DNA of 64,000 bases from Desmodus rotundus (Eukaryota > Chordata > Mammalia > Chiroptera > Phyllostomidae): NCBI RefSeq assembly GCF_022682495.2, contig NC_071390.1:170587220-170651219 (forward strand). Direction: 5' to 3'. The first letter of the stretch is position 1, and each line of letters starts with the position of its first letter. Both the position numbers and the translations under genes were made by a program. A model generated the notes under the pieces. It had not been told where the DNA came from and searched no databases. It was given only the letters and a program-made list of their open reading frames with translations. Below are positions 36,320 through 49,126 of this stretch, one piece after another.

Positions 36320-39300
36320 ATGGCCCTGAATTACTACTCTCTTTTCCTGAAGTAACGTTAATCTCAAACTGCATCCTGAAATTAAACCAAAGACTAGGAC
36401 TGAGGATACAATGGCAAAAAAATTAAAATTAAAAAAAATTTTAAATTAAAAAAACAAAAGAGAAAGAAAGGCTTTGTGTATTTGAAGAGGGAAAATCACA
36501 TGTTTTAAGATGACATGAAAAGAATACACAATGCATGTAAAAACAAACTCCGGGAATAGGAAAACACACACCGGGGCTTCTTTGTTTAATTATGATGTCA
36601 CATTTTAACAATATGTCCTTATGGGGTTGAGTTGCCTTCCTCGACCTGCAGACCCTTTTGTCAACTAGCCTTCTTTCACCTTGAGACAGATGATGACAAT
36701 TCCACTCCGTGAGGCCAGGGGACAGTTTATTAGGCAGAAATGCCTGCTGTCCCTCTACCAGCCTGAAGTCAAAGCTTGCCAAAGCCAGGCCAAAAGGCTC
36801 TCGCAGCTCCTGCTGGCTGTGATTTGATTGGCGGTTACTGTAAGACTCAGAAGCTAACCAAAAGCTGTGTTTTTCTTCTGTTTTTTACTATTCTTTTGGA
36901 AGTGTCTTTGATTCAAAGACAATAATAACCCAGTTGATAACACCGTTTTTCTAAGAAGATGGGGAAGATATCTCCTGGGGCTATAAAATAAAACTTTATG
37001 TTTTTGGTAATGTTTTGAAATTCAAATGGCTCTTCTTAAGTGTATTCTACCACAGAGAAAACTGCCCACATTGGAACACAAGTACTTCAGTAAGCTCTCT
37101 GAGGACAGAACACGCCCCTCACATTTCTATTTGTATGATTTTTTTTTGCAACTAAATTAATGAATCTATTCAAGAAAATCAGATTTTGTAAAAAGTTCTC
37201 CGAGTTGTATAATTTTTTTCCAGCCTGTAAAATGCCTGATGAGAGCTCTTCAGACTTCCCCAAACCTTCCCTTTCTATCACGTTGTGAGAGTGACTCAGA
37301 AGGCGGCCTGCACGCACACAGGGGACGCTCTGCGTCCAGGAGCAGCGCCGCCGTCAGCTCTCAAACGCTCTCAGCCACTTCTCTTCACACCTCTGGTGGC
37401 CAGGTTGGAAAAAAAAAGGGAAAGGCAAACAAGTCTGGGGCAATGAATGCAGGCTCCACAGTCCTTTCATAACATTCATGTGGGTCAGGGTCCTCCTTGG
37501 AAGGTCTTACCTCATTTCCCACACATTTTCTGACCTATTTTGTCTGCTTTTTCTCAGCAGGATTTCGCTTGCTCTGCTGTCGACTAAGCAGTAAACTAAT
37601 TATCTTGTTCAAATCCCTTTGTAACGCCCCTAATCCTATTAGTTATAAGAATGTCTGAATACTGATTGCAAACCTTTTTTTTTTTTTTTTAAAGAGAGAG
37701 AAAGGTCCAGGGTTTGGTCTTGGAGGAGGGACTCTAGCCAGTTCATTGAGCCGAGGCAAAGGCAATTCTGGTCTATGAAAATCCCAGGCCACCTAGCACA
37801 CAGGAAAAAAAATACTCTCCTGTATTCATTCATTGTCTCTGTCTTTCTCTGCCACTGTCTCCCTCTCTCTCTCTCACACACGAACAGTGGATTTAGTAAT
37901 CACGTGTATCTATGTGGCTGCCTTACAAAAGTCAAGTTCTGAGCACTCCTCCTCCCAGGGGAGCCCAGTGAACCTGGGCCCCCGCGAGGAGTTTGACTCC
38001 ACTTTCCTTCTTTTATCAGGAACGTTTTAATGAAGAGGGTGATGCCATTAGTACAAGAAGTCAAAGAAGCCATAGGAAGTAGAGGAAATGAACAAATGTT
38101 ATGGCAGACCTCTACCAGCCCCGTGAGTCTTAACTTCTTTTCTTCAAAGGACTGTCACAAGTCTTGTTAAAGGACTCTCTCTCCCTCAGCAGAAGACGCC
38201 ATGGCCAGTGCCTCCTGCTGTCTGTGACTGAGGGAACTTTAATCACTTTCCCTTTTTGTTCCCACCAGGGGAGAGGGCGGACCACGGTGAAAGGCCTGCG
38301 GTCAGAGGCGATGCTAAAGAGCATGAAATCTATCTGACTCGCACAAAAGCCGCGTTCTGCCCTTCCACTTCCACTTTCCCGGGCGGGCTGCTCGGGGTTG
38401 GCTGCTCTGTCTTAGAAAAAACAAATATTTGCTTTAAACACTGAAGCACAATGCTACTTCCAGGATTCTGTCTGTCTCCCCAGCCCCCTCTTTTCCACCT
38501 ACAAAGAATGTCTATGTTCTTGGCATACAAAGTCAACTTATTTTACATTCCTAAAATAGGATCTCTTCCTTGCATTACTTTTTTTTTCCTGTTAGCAGAA
38601 GCAATCACTGTTTTAGAAATGATCTTGAAGGGAGTACAATATGTGTTACAGGAGAGTCCTGCTTTAACAAATTTCTAGGGTCTAGGAAAAATGTTACAAT
38701 CAAGAGAAAAGTACAGAATGCTTAGATAAGGTTGTAAGACTGCCAACCTAACATATTTCAAGTACTAAGTGCTTATATTTTGATATATCACCATCTGCAG
38801 TAACCAACAGAATCTGTTGAAGAGACAGAAAGTTGGGTTTCTCCTGGACAGTCTTTGGCGTATAAGAAGGCGTTAGTGTGTGTCCACGGTGGGTGCATGC
38901 ATGTCAGTGTACAGGGGTGCAGGATGTGGTGGGAGAGCTCTACCACTCCCACCCATGGCCTGCTGCTCTAGGGAAATGAAAGGCCTAGAGAAAGTGGTCC
39001 ATACCTTTTAGCAGCTCTTTAAAAATAATTAAGGGTGTTGTGCAAGTTTTATGGTACCTATATAGTCTGTTATTTGATGCAGAAAGGATTCTAGGCAGTT
39101 TACAGAAATGTGTGTGATACAATAAGATGCATACATAAATAACATGCAGTGAAGGTTCAGTTTAAGGTCCTTCGCTCCCAGAAAACCCTAAGTAAGAGGG
39201 TGACTTAGTTCTGTGTCCCTACAAAGAGGAAAGACACCCTGTCTTTGGTACTGAAGGCATTCCAGCTACCCAGGAAAAACACCCCTTTTCCCCCGATGCT

Positions 39301-40025
39301 GCAGCGTATCTGCTTGAGGGGTCACATGATGAGACAGTGGGTGGGTAATGTCCTCAAACACAAGAGTGCCACAGCAGGGTCTTGCATTATCCCTCAAGAA
39401 AGTCAAGGGCACAACAGCTGCTACGTACTTATGCTGGGACCCAAACCACGCAATCGAGTGGGAGCATGTAAGTCTCCAGCAGTCCAGCTTGTGAGATTCT
39501 ATCTAAATCACAAAACACTGAGTATGTGTCAATAGGCAAATATGAAAGAAACAAGCAAAAACAGTTTTGAGAAAATGTACACTGATTTTAAAATATGAAT
39601 TCCCCTATTATGCTTCCTCATTTGCATCATTGGTGTCTGCTTCATTATGATAGAATGAACATCCTATGTCCATTCTACAAAGTCATAAACTTTCCTATTA
39701 ATTTTAGTTTTGCTTCAGAAGATCTGCATGGAAATGCCATTGGTTATTACCACTTATTAAAAACACGAAGTGGCGAGGGTGCTCCTGAGCTTAATTAACA
39801 CTTCCAGGGACGGCGACTGCCTGTGGAAGAAAACCCACCCATGGTCCGAGGGGCCTGGATGTGGCCCCTCTCCACACTCCACCTCCGTTCTCACTACTCT
39901 CTTCTTCACTCACTCACCATCTCTCTGTTCCTCAGGTGCACAAAAACACATTCTCTGGGATTTTGCATTTTCTTAGTCTCTTGGTCTCAAATGCTGTGCG
40001 ATTCTTGATTCCCTCTCTGCATCGA
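36320..40025. other. Long unique intronic block
   Basis: No confident repeat except an A/T simple stretch at 36418-36455 and poly-T at 37676-37690. 38100-38450 is relatively rich in GC and CpG. No coding pattern was found on either strand. Confidence 0.4.
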
Positions 40026-40029
40026 TAAC

Positions 40030-40325
40030 TAAGCTCAGGACCCCTGTCCTCAGAGAGGCCTTCCCTCTTTCACCTAAAATATGTTTTCTCTCTTCTTACT
40101 CATTCTCCAACCCAAAAACATCTTTGATTTTCTTTATATCTCTTACTGTTATAGGAAATACTCTCATTTATTTTTTTAGTTTATTCACTTACTTAATCAT
40201 TACTTCTAGGTCCTCTACTATAAATATAAGTGTCATGAAAACAGAAAGCTTTTAAATTTATGCTGATAACTTTGGTATCTAATAGGTCCCTCCAAAAATG
40301 TCTGTTGAATATGGGAATGAACCAA
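40030..40325 (+). mobile_element. L2 3' end fragment
   Basis: L2 ending order: cctgtcctcagagaggccttccctctttcacctaaaatatg, tataaatataagtgtcatgaaaacagaaagc, taggtccctccaaaaatgtctgttgaatatgggaatgaa. Confidence 0.65.
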
Positions 40326-40428
40326 ATTTTCCATTAGGCAAGATTATGGGTTTTTTTCATAACACAGTGTGATAATTTAAACTACAATCTACTTTTTCAA
40401 CCTTTAGAAAAATGAGGGTTGACTGTGG

Positions 40429-40620
40429 CAGCAGTACCCAACCTTTTTGGCACCGGGGACCGGTTTCGTGGAAGACAATTTTTCCATGGCCCGGGGTGGG
40501 GGGGATGGTTCTGGGACAATTCAAGCGCATTCCAATCAAACAGACATCCTGCTGTGTGGCCCGGTTCCTAACAGGCCCAGACCGGTAGCCGTCCACAGCC
40601 TGGAGTTTGGGGATCCCCGG
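40429..40620 (+). mobile_element. MER1-type hAT-Charlie non-autonomous transposon
   Basis: The left end cagcagtacccaaccttttt, followed by ggcaccggggaccggtttcgtggaagacaatttttccatgg, and the right part ctgctgtgtggcccggttcctaacaggcc ending tttggggatccccgg are those of MER1-like elements with inner deletion. Terminal repeats are partly decayed. Confidence 0.8.
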
Positions 40621-40624
40621 CCTA

Positions 40625-41730
40625 CAGGTCTCCATGGAGACACATAAAAAATATTCTGTCTTGATTGTGAAACAGGAACCAATAAACTCCCACCAAGGAT
40701 AAACTTTGAAAGTGCTATGCAGTTACTTTCTTCCCACAAACTGCCTGTGTTCAGAGGCGGCACTGTCCCCATGAAATAGCGTCAAAACAGAGTAAATATC
40801 CAAAGGTCCATCTGGGCCCTTAAATGACCTGGCAACTCAAAACAAAACCAGAGCCAATAGACACAGAGCTCCTTCAACATGAAGGAAAAGTGAGGCCCAT
40901 GCTCTGACCGGCAGGTCTCAGGCCACAGACCACCCCCCAACCCCTAACTGATAAGAGGACTGCAGTGACAAGGGCTCAAGGGGAGTGCCAGGTGGACAGT
41001 GAGACAGACAGACAGCTACGTTAGCACACCAGTGATTTCCCATTTAAAACTGAGCGCCCTCTGTAAGCAGAGGCAGACCAAGGTCCCCAGAAGGCTCGCA
41101 GGAGCGAGAGCAGGAACCCAAAGGCAAGTCTAGCCTTTATCAGCGAGAACAGTCCAAGGATAAAATGCTGTATTTTCTGTTGCAGCCACTTAGGGGCACT
41201 CCAAGGCTGAGAAATGGACCTCAGAGCCGACCTGTGAGACCCAGAGGTCCTGTGAGAGTCCTGACCTTCAGTGTGAGAACAGCAAGGGCTGTATCATCAG
41301 CATATTCCTGTACCCTGGCCTAGTGAATACCAGCTCTCCTTATGCGAAAACAACCAAGTTTCCCTCGTTCAGTAACAATAACAAGAAAAAAAAAACCCTT
41401 CAAAACGCATTTCAGAGAAAAGCAAGGCACTGCCATGAGTCAGGATGGTATTTTCCTCTATGAAGGTAAGAAGTAGGTGTGGCAGGAAAAGACAGAGGGG
41501 CACGTGTGGTGTGGTGGCGGGAGCCCCTGGGCCCCTGGGCCCCAAGTGGTGGCTATTGACTTTAAATTGCCCTGTATGTCTATGTATGATATTCTCCGTG
41601 TGTGTGCATTTCACCAGACAGTAATTACTTCTGATCACGACCATGTGTCACCATAGAAACTCTAAAAATACATACTACACGTGAATTTGAATGGGTTTTC
41701 AAGTACAAAGAGATAAAAAGCACGGCATGA
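40625..41730. other. Unique intronic sequence
   Basis: No gene or confident repeat. A small tandem of gggcccct units lies near 41524-41543. Confidence 0.4.
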
Positions 41731-41734
41731 AGGG

Positions 41735-41930
41735 TCAAACATGGTTTTGAATGCTCCTCCTTTTCCCTGTGCGACTCTGCACAAGTTACTTCTTTTTCCA
41801 GCCTCTGTTTTCCTTTTGGTGGAAGCAGATATAAAAACACTGACTTCGCAGGGCTGTTGTGGGAATTAGTTGAGCGTGAAGACAGTTAGCACAGCCTGGA
41901 TCGTGAGTGGCCTCAAAACGGGTTTCTGAC
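41735..41930 (+). repeat. MIR SINE
   Basis: Sense MIR order with gcgactctgcacaagttacttctttttccagcctctgttttcc, then cttcgcagggctgttgtgggaattagttgagcgtg and gttagcacagcctgg. Confidence 0.7.
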
Positions 41931-42177
41931 TGTCTCCCTCCCCACTGCCTGCTTTTCTTTAACTCCTCCTAGTTAGCAATTTAGGTCGGAAGCCTTAGCA
42001 ATGAAGGGAAGCAAGGTTAAAAGTGGGAGAGAACACAGGCTGGAGGGGTGATTGCAGATAACATTTTATAGGTGGCTAGGGAAAGAAAGATGTGGAGAGA
42101 TAAAGCAATAATCTGTTGACCATGTCATATCTAATCATTATCGGTAAATGTGTAGAGGTTATTGTTACCATCTGACA

Positions 42178-42912
42178 TTGTTGTAAGGCTCCCCTCGAAA
42201 AGAATGTAAACTCATAGCGTTCCCTGTGTGGGGGCTTCCCCTTACTTGCTTAGACACCTGGTGCCTGCCATACTGGGGACAGCAGGACTGAACTAAGATG
42301 GCATCAGTCCTGTCAACTCTGAAGCCATGTTTAGAGCATGTGCAGTGGAGTCTGATTCAAGAAGGAAACTACCTAAGTCATGCCTGGCAGGGTGAAGAGT
42401 TCAAGATAAGCTACACATGTGACCTGAACACACACGTCTGTAGAGGTGGACTTCCCCATGATAAGAGCCCTGGGAATTCCCTGACAATTTGTCAAGGGTC
42501 TCTAGGCATTTATGGAGACACTAAGAAGGGTGGGATACACAACCCTCAAGGACATAAGAAGTGGGGACCTCAGACCACTGCTCAGATAGCCGAGCTCCAC
42601 ATAGCAAGGGGCTGCTCCACGGCACGCTGATCTCCTGGTGGCCGTGCTGCTGGAGGCTCTGCCCTGCCAGTCTGAGGACTTCGCCTGCCCCGCTGCCCAC
42701 CAGCTCCAGAGACTGTGCCTTGTAAGATGCTGACGGCTCCCCTGCCCACCCTACCATCTCCCAGACCTGCAGACTGAGACTCTGGGACTTGGGGTATTAT
42801 CCCCCGATTCTCTTGTGTGATGTCACTGCTGATTGTTTCCATGTGATTATTATTATTAGTCTAGTATGGTTTTGGATTGAATCTGCATTATTAAAAGCTG
42901 AGTGAATGGCAT
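42178..42912 (+). mobile_element. Possible bat ERV-type solo LTR
   Basis: This block of mid GC content differs from its AT-rich surroundings and begins tgttgtaaggctcccc. It has an LTR-like layout, with attattattagtctagtatgg near 42847 and a late attaaaagctgagtgaatgg. I cannot match it to a named family and no target duplication was confirmed. It could equally be unique sequence. Confidence 0.3.
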
Positions 42913-42914
42913 AG

Positions 42915-45035
42915 TCACCTGTGTTGGCTGCCTGTTATTTCTCTGTGCTGGTGTCACCTATAGGCCTGCTGGTCATGCAGGTGGCTCAGGGCTTTTGTTT
43001 CTTGAGGCTCAAATCAGATGACCTGAGCGGGAATCAGAGGCTGGCTTGCAGGAAAGACTGTATCGTGAAACACACGCTTGCGACATATACACTGTTGATC
43101 ATCACGTGTTTTTAAATCATCATCACTGTCATTATTAAATACACCGTCATCGTTTATTCTGCATCAGTGGCTTTTCAGCCAAGTCTCATTTCCTGCGCTC
43201 CAGGCTTCGGCTCTGCTTCCTGAAGTTATGGTTTTACGGCTCTCTCTCTTTTTCTCCTCTTCAGTGCATTTGCAAAACCTAAAGCTGCACTATTTCCCTG
43301 TTCCTTACAATTCTGTTATCACCAGCATACAAATGGCCCTAGCCGTCAAAATCTGGAGTCTTCACAAAACTACACAGGAAAGTTTCTCCAGGTCATCTCC
43401 CATGGAATAACCCACTGCCAAATCAAGTGGAGCATGATTATTTTTGGAAAGCTCTTATTCTTTTGCCACCTTCCCTTACAGTCTCTGTTGTCTAAAGAAT
43501 GTGATTCCTGGTTGCCATGTCCATTCTCTCCCTAGGTTTGACTATGTGTTCATACATGGACAGCATTTTTCAAATCTTCCCCCTCTCTTCCCAGGCCTAC
43601 ACAAGGAAGGCTTCAGTCAATGCCTTGCTCGTCCGTCAGCAGTTGGGGCGGCAACCCCTCATTCCCCACCGCCTCTGCCTTCCAGGCTCAGAGCTGCACC
43701 ATCCAATGGGTGTGCTGGCTGAGCCACAGTCAGCAGGCACGGGTTGGGTACCACACAGGTCACTGAGAACGCAATGACAAAGCAGGCCACATCCTTGCCT
43801 TCAGGAAGCTCACTGTCTAGAAGGCATCACTGACCCAAAACACACATTCGGACATCAGTGCGATGGGGAAAGATCACAGATCTCCAGAGAAGCACCAAAA
43901 ACGGCATCAGCGCCCAAACTGAGGGGTCAGGGAAGGTGGAGAAGAGTCCTGAGAAACACACGGCCATGCAAAGGATGCGGTGGGAGGAAGTGGCAGGTGC
44001 AGGAAGCGATACAATGACAAAACGTGGAAGCCAGCTGGGGCACACAAATAGTTCAGTGTGCTGAAAATAAACCCGTGCTTGAGTTTCTCCATACACTACC
44101 TAACGTTTCAGCCAAAGAGCCACTTTCCCAAATAAAGTGTCTGTATAAAATCTATAAGAGACTCAAGGAATTTCCTAGGAACTTAGAGTCAAACTTACTA
44201 AAGGTATTTCTATTTGTTGAAGGTAGCTTTTTATTTTTATTTTTTGTCAAACTGATTATAGACAGGAAGATTTAGGAAACATTTTTAGAAAATGATCTCT
44301 GGTAAGTTTTAATTGTATTTAATCAATATATTTTGTCTTTAAATGGGAATTTTGGTTTCTACCATAGATATACACCACACACATATCTATTGACATTTTT
44401 ATGACATTATTTCACGTATATAAATAAAAGCCACTCGACACTTGGGCTGTATATACTAAACACAAAACAAAAAAAAATTGTTGAAAGCTTGGAAATATAT
44501 GGGCTACAGATTTTTTAAAATGACACTAAAGAAACCTCAAAGCAATAAAAAAAAAAAAAACACCTCAAAGAAAATTGAACAAAGCATAAAACTTTGTGAC
44601 AAAATAAAACATCCTTTTCTATAAAAAGAAAGCCATCCATTAAACGCATAAAGTTGGCCCAAGTCCATAAAGTCTGAAGCTCAAGAACGATCTAGAAATA
44701 ACTAGAGCTCAAACAACACTTCATGAAACACTTAAAATGAACTTAGAAGTGTTTAAAATGCATGAGGAGTTCACACGGGGAAAAAGGCACACACACAACT
44801 CCGTGGGAAACAGATGAGAGTCTTCATGGGGTACATCACGTGTTATCGATCGGCTAGGGTGATCAGCAAAAACAAGTAGGTAAGCAAGCAGAAGCATGTA
44901 GACGGACTTTGTCTGGACTTGCAAATCTGACGCCAGTGAAGTCCCGCTCACAGTTGCTTTAGCATTCGAGTCACTCTGGAACTGGGGCAGATGAAAGGGA
45001 TGGCCATAACCATTACAAGGGCTAGGGTGGGTGCA
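42915..45035. other. Mostly unique intronic sequence
   Basis: gagctgcaccatccaatgggtgtgctgg near 43690 and gccttcaggaagctcactgtctag near 43798 hint at old repeat pieces. Poly-A runs occur near 44548. No gene signal. Confidence 0.35.
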
Positions 45036-45039
45036 CAGG

Positions 45040-45145
45040 GCACTAGGCGGATCTTGTACCACAGAAATGTACACTTGGGACCTATGCAACCCGATGAGCC
45101 AATGTCACCCCAGCACATTCAATGAAAACTTAAAAAAGAAGAAAA
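45040..45145 (+). mobile_element. L1 3' end
   Basis: gcggatcttgtaccacagaaatgtacacttgggacctatgcaacc, gccaatgtcaccccagcacattcaatgaaaactt is the ending seen in bat L1 copies. It is 5'-truncated and the 5' limit is uncertain. Confidence 0.65.
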
Positions 45146-45370
45146 CACAGCATGATGCCACCTGTAAATCTCTGAAAGCAGAAGGGTATTCTAACAAATG
45201 CTTCTGTGACTACTTAGAAAAACATGTAAACCCCCCAAAGGAGGAGGAGTACATGGAAGTAGGATGTTTCTTAGTAAAACATATTGCATGAAAACAAATT
45301 CAACTAGAAACTGAGTTCTACAATATTGCGTTGGACTATTGTATTTTGGTTGTTTATCGTAAGTATTTTA

Positions 45371-45594
45371 TTTTATTTTACTTTTTAATGTTTTATTTAT
45401 TTATTTTTAGAGAGGGGGGAAGGGAAGGAGAAAGAGAGGGAGAGAAACATCAATGTGTGGTTTGCCTCTTGCACACCCCCTACTGGGGACCTGGCCTGCA
45501 ACCCAGGCATGTGCCCTGACTAGGAATCGAACCTGCCACCCTTTGGTTTGGCAGGCCCACACTCCATCCACTGAGCTACACCAGCCAGGTATCC
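45371..45594 (-). mobile_element. VES SINE, full length
   Basis: Reversed VES with tail tttatttatttatttttagagagggg, gaaacatcaatgtgtggtttgcc, ccctactggggacc, gaatcgaacctgccacc, head gagctacaccagccagg. Flanked by taagtatttta (45360-45370) and taagtacttta (45595-45605), 10 of 11 identical. Confidence 0.93.
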
Positions 45595-45605
45595 TAAGTA
45601 CTTTA

Positions 45606-46620
45606 ATACATTTAACAAATAATATGAAATAAAATTTGACACAGGAATCTGCTATAAAATATAAATACTGTTATTAAAATTATTTGGATGTACTAAGTAT
45701 TAAACTCTACTGTGTGATTCTGCAATGACAAAATATACAGATCTTCAAGCAGAACAAAACATGCCTTTAATGATTAAGAAATATGACTTTATAACATAAA
45801 ATGTAGATGTAAATAGTTATTAAACTTTTCAAGCTTTATTTGTGAATAGTCACTACAATATTTGGAAAAACAGGTTTAATTTTATTATATAAGCTGCTAT
45901 AACATGGTTGGCATTTTTGAAGCTATGACAAATTTCATGGGTCTTTCGAATCCTTTTAATTTTATGACTTATTTTCTCAAATTATTTTTCCACATTTTTC
46001 TCTAACAATAGTTTATCCTAGAATTCCATAGATATAAAGGGAAATCTAAATCAGAAGCAAGCAGTGGCAGAGAACAATGAGACTTTGTCATTTTCATGGA
46101 GTTAATATGCTCTGGAATTGATGAGCAGATAGAAGTGTGTTATAGTTAGTTTGATTCAATTTAACGTTCCTGGAAGGTGGCAACAGTCGATGGGAAGGGT
46201 GCCAACAAAAACATTGTCCCGTGCATCTTAGTTTTGGGCCAGCTCTGGGTAACTTGACAATGAATGGCTTCATTTATACATTTAACTTACTAATTCTATA
46301 AAGCAATGAAAAATACTACCTTTGCCTGAAAGATCAGTCTAAAAAAGTTAGGCAATAAAGAGAGAGACAGATCCAATAGGTCTTTTAACCATAAAGTGGT
46401 ATATCGAATTGACCACCTGAGCCAAGATCACATTCCTTTAATAAAGGACATGTAATGGAAAGCTATACTTAAACTCAAACACTTCAAGGAACCTATAATC
46501 ATTACTTACTAGGGGTATAAATAAACACAAATTAAGCTTACAACTTTCTTTACTCATAAAACCAATTTTATCGCATGACTAAACTTTTATATTTGCATTG
46601 TGTTTATACCTTATATCTAC
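45606..46620. other. AT-rich intronic sequence
   Basis: No gene, RNA or confident repeat was seen. Confidence 0.4.
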
Positions 46621-46624
46621 TTTA

Positions 46625-46760
46625 TTTCATTCATTTATTCAGTAAATAAGTATTTACTGTATGTCCATCAAACACCAAACATAGTTCTAAAGGCTTAAGA
46701 GAAAGGTCCCCTGTGAAGTTACAGGCAGTGAGAACCAAATGCAGACCTCCTGTGGTTAAT
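46625..46760 (-). mobile_element. L2 3' end, reversed
   Basis: ttcattcatttattcagtaaataagtatttactgtatgtccatcaaacaccaaacatagttctaaagg is the reversed L2 ending with its tail repeat. Confidence 0.6.
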
Positions 46761-47559
46761 GAGAACTCTACCCCTTGACCATTTATAATCAAAAGAGTAC
46801 TCTTGCCTTCTACTTACAGATATCATTTAAATTCTAAAGAGCTACTCTGCATATAAACATATCAACACTGAGTTTCTCAAATTCTGAATCAGTCAGAACT
46901 ACACAGTCATACTTCCAGAGCTACAGAATACCTACTTTATAGGTTCTTCCCTTTGGTAAATATTCGGGAATATTGCAAAGAGAATGCGTATTTGTGATCG
47001 TTCATTATGGGTGCTTATTTATAATCATTTCATTACCCCAAGTTTTTTTTTCTGGTTTTTAAATATCCCCCCCTTATCCCAATTAAGCTGCTTTTTAGGA
47101 AATTTAACAAAATAAAGATCCCACCCAATCTCAGCGTTTCCCTTTCTGTCTATCTTTAAGTTTACTTTGGGCGTACTCTAAGAATCTGGTTGTAGTGCAA
47201 TGCTAATTGTGGGTCACTCCTTTGGTGGAACCGGGAGGCGCATGGGGTAAACCAGATGGCTGACCAATAGCAGATTAGACAACAGTGCCTTAAAAAGCAT
47301 AAAGTAACCTGAGGTACAGGAAACAAAAATAAAATGAACAAATAAAACACACATTATCTAAAGCACCCCCCTCCAAGTAATTTTAAATAGAATTTTAAAA
47401 TTTAATTTAAATTTAATTTTTTTAACTTTAATTTTTTAATTTAGTACTTTTTCCAAATGGATGAAAAGAACCCCAAAAGATAAGTGGATATTCTACATGC
47501 TCACTTCACTCCAACCTCTTATCTCCATCCTCATTTCCCACATCTCTCTTGCTTCATAA

Positions 47560-47880
47560 CAATGGGCCTTCTTTCCTTTCCCCCAAATCCTGTCTTCTTG
47601 TTTCAGATGCCCTAGCCTGAAGTCACCTCTGTGGTATCCTGGCTCCATCTCATTCAGGTCCCTTTTCAAATGCCCCCTCCTCGCACAGGCCTGCCCAGAC
47701 CAGAGCCACGAAGACAGCCTCTTCCGCCCCCTTCTGGTGATTGCCTTTCATTACACCGAAGTCATCTTGATGCGTTTAACTGTTTACATTAGAATGTAAG
47801 CTTCCTGAGAGCAGGGACCCGATTTGATCTGTTCACCCAGTGTCCCTAGAGCTTAGAATAGTGTACATCAGACAATAAGA
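47560..47880 (+). mobile_element. L2 3' end
   Basis: L2 order: ccttttcaaatgccccctcctcgcacaggcctgcccagacc, attagaatgtaagcttcctgagagcagggacccgatttgatctgttcacc, and cagtgtccctagagcttagaatagtg. Confidence 0.75.
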
Positions 47881-48675
47881 GTACAGGAGGTGAAGAAGTA
47901 AACACAGAATAACATTAACCGTTATGCATATCATTTGCAATAAAAGTTCTTTTACATCTGTATAGAGGAGGAGAAATGCAAGAGACTCTCCAAAATTCCC
48001 TTACCAACAAGAAAACATATGTAGAAATTGATAGTTAGGACTCATTATTTCTAATTTAAAATGCATGTGAACTCATCACCAATATTTACGTTTGTCAGTG
48101 TGTTATTTACAGAGTAGAGCTTCCCTGGCTCACTGAAATCTTCCTTACCAAATTTCTCCCAAATGGTCTTAGCCTTTCAATTATGTGCTTTCCTATTATC
48201 AGACATTTAGAAGCTAAAACCTTCAAGCTGAGGGCTGTGTATAAAAAAGTGTTGTGTATCAAAATTCAAATAGCCCAAGAGTAGCACAAACAATTACATT
48301 TAAAGTGGTTAACTGATATTCTTACGTATAAAACAGAGCAGAAATGTATCACTGACACAGAAGTTCCCCTAGTAACTGTCACTGGAACATGCATCCCTTT
48401 CCCCAGCGGGCCCAGACGGGGTAGGTGCTGTGCCTGTGTTAGATGTCCCAAGCATGCTGATTCCGGCCTGGGTTAATTTCGGATCACATACCAACGCCTT
48501 GACTAAAATTTGTGCAAATTAGAAAACATTTTGACGTTCCTTACAACAGATTATCTGTAATTCACACAGGAAACAGGGAACTTTCTGTGATACAGATATC
48601 TTGATACGCACATTTGGGCCATCTCACTAAAATGCCAATTCAAAATGTATTAGAAGGTTAGTTGGCATGAGGTGA

Positions 48676-48805
48676 GGGGGTGAAAGACTGAGCAAAAAGG
48701 ATAAAGGACTCATGGACATGGACAACTGTGCTGGGGGGAGGGGTAATAAGGGGACAAAATGGTAATGGAAAAATACAATGAAGATTAAATTTTTTTTAAT
48801 TTCAA
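48676..48805 (+). mobile_element. L1 3' UTR end, young bat-type
   Basis: It contains aaaggactcatggacatggacaactgtgctgggggg, a G-rich run and an A/T tail. It is close in order and wording to the copy at 15288-15475. Confidence 0.65.
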
Positions 48806-48875
48806 AAAAATGTATGAGAAGGTATGAAGCAGGAGCAAAAGGAAGACAAAAAATGGGCCAAGAAATGACCTTTGA

Positions 48876-49116
48876 GCCCTAGCCAGGTGGCTTAATTGTT
48901 TGGAGTATTGTCCCGTGCACCAAAGCATCGCGGGTTCGATTCCCGGTCGGGGCGCAGACTTCGGTTGTGAGTGTGATCCCTGGTCGAGGCACGGGTGGGA
49001 GGCAGCCAGTCGATGCTTCTCTCCCACACGGATGTTGATGTTTCATTCTATCCCCCCCCTCCAATCTCTCTGAATCAATAGACATGTCCTGGAGTGAAGA
49101 TTGAAAGACGAAGACG
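48876..49116 (+). mobile_element. VES SINE, young copy with exact target duplication
   Basis: Head gccctagccaggtggcttaattgtttggag, intact B box ggttcgattcc at 48933-48943, CpG-rich middle cccggtcggggcgc, and tail ctctctgaatcaatagac. A perfect 10-bp duplication tgacctttga lies on both sides (48866-48875 and 49117-49126). Retained CpGs and the perfect duplication argue for recent insertion. Its head differs from the ggctggtgtggctcag type, so it is a second VES subfamily. Confidence 0.94.
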
Positions 49117-49126
49117 TGACCTTTGA

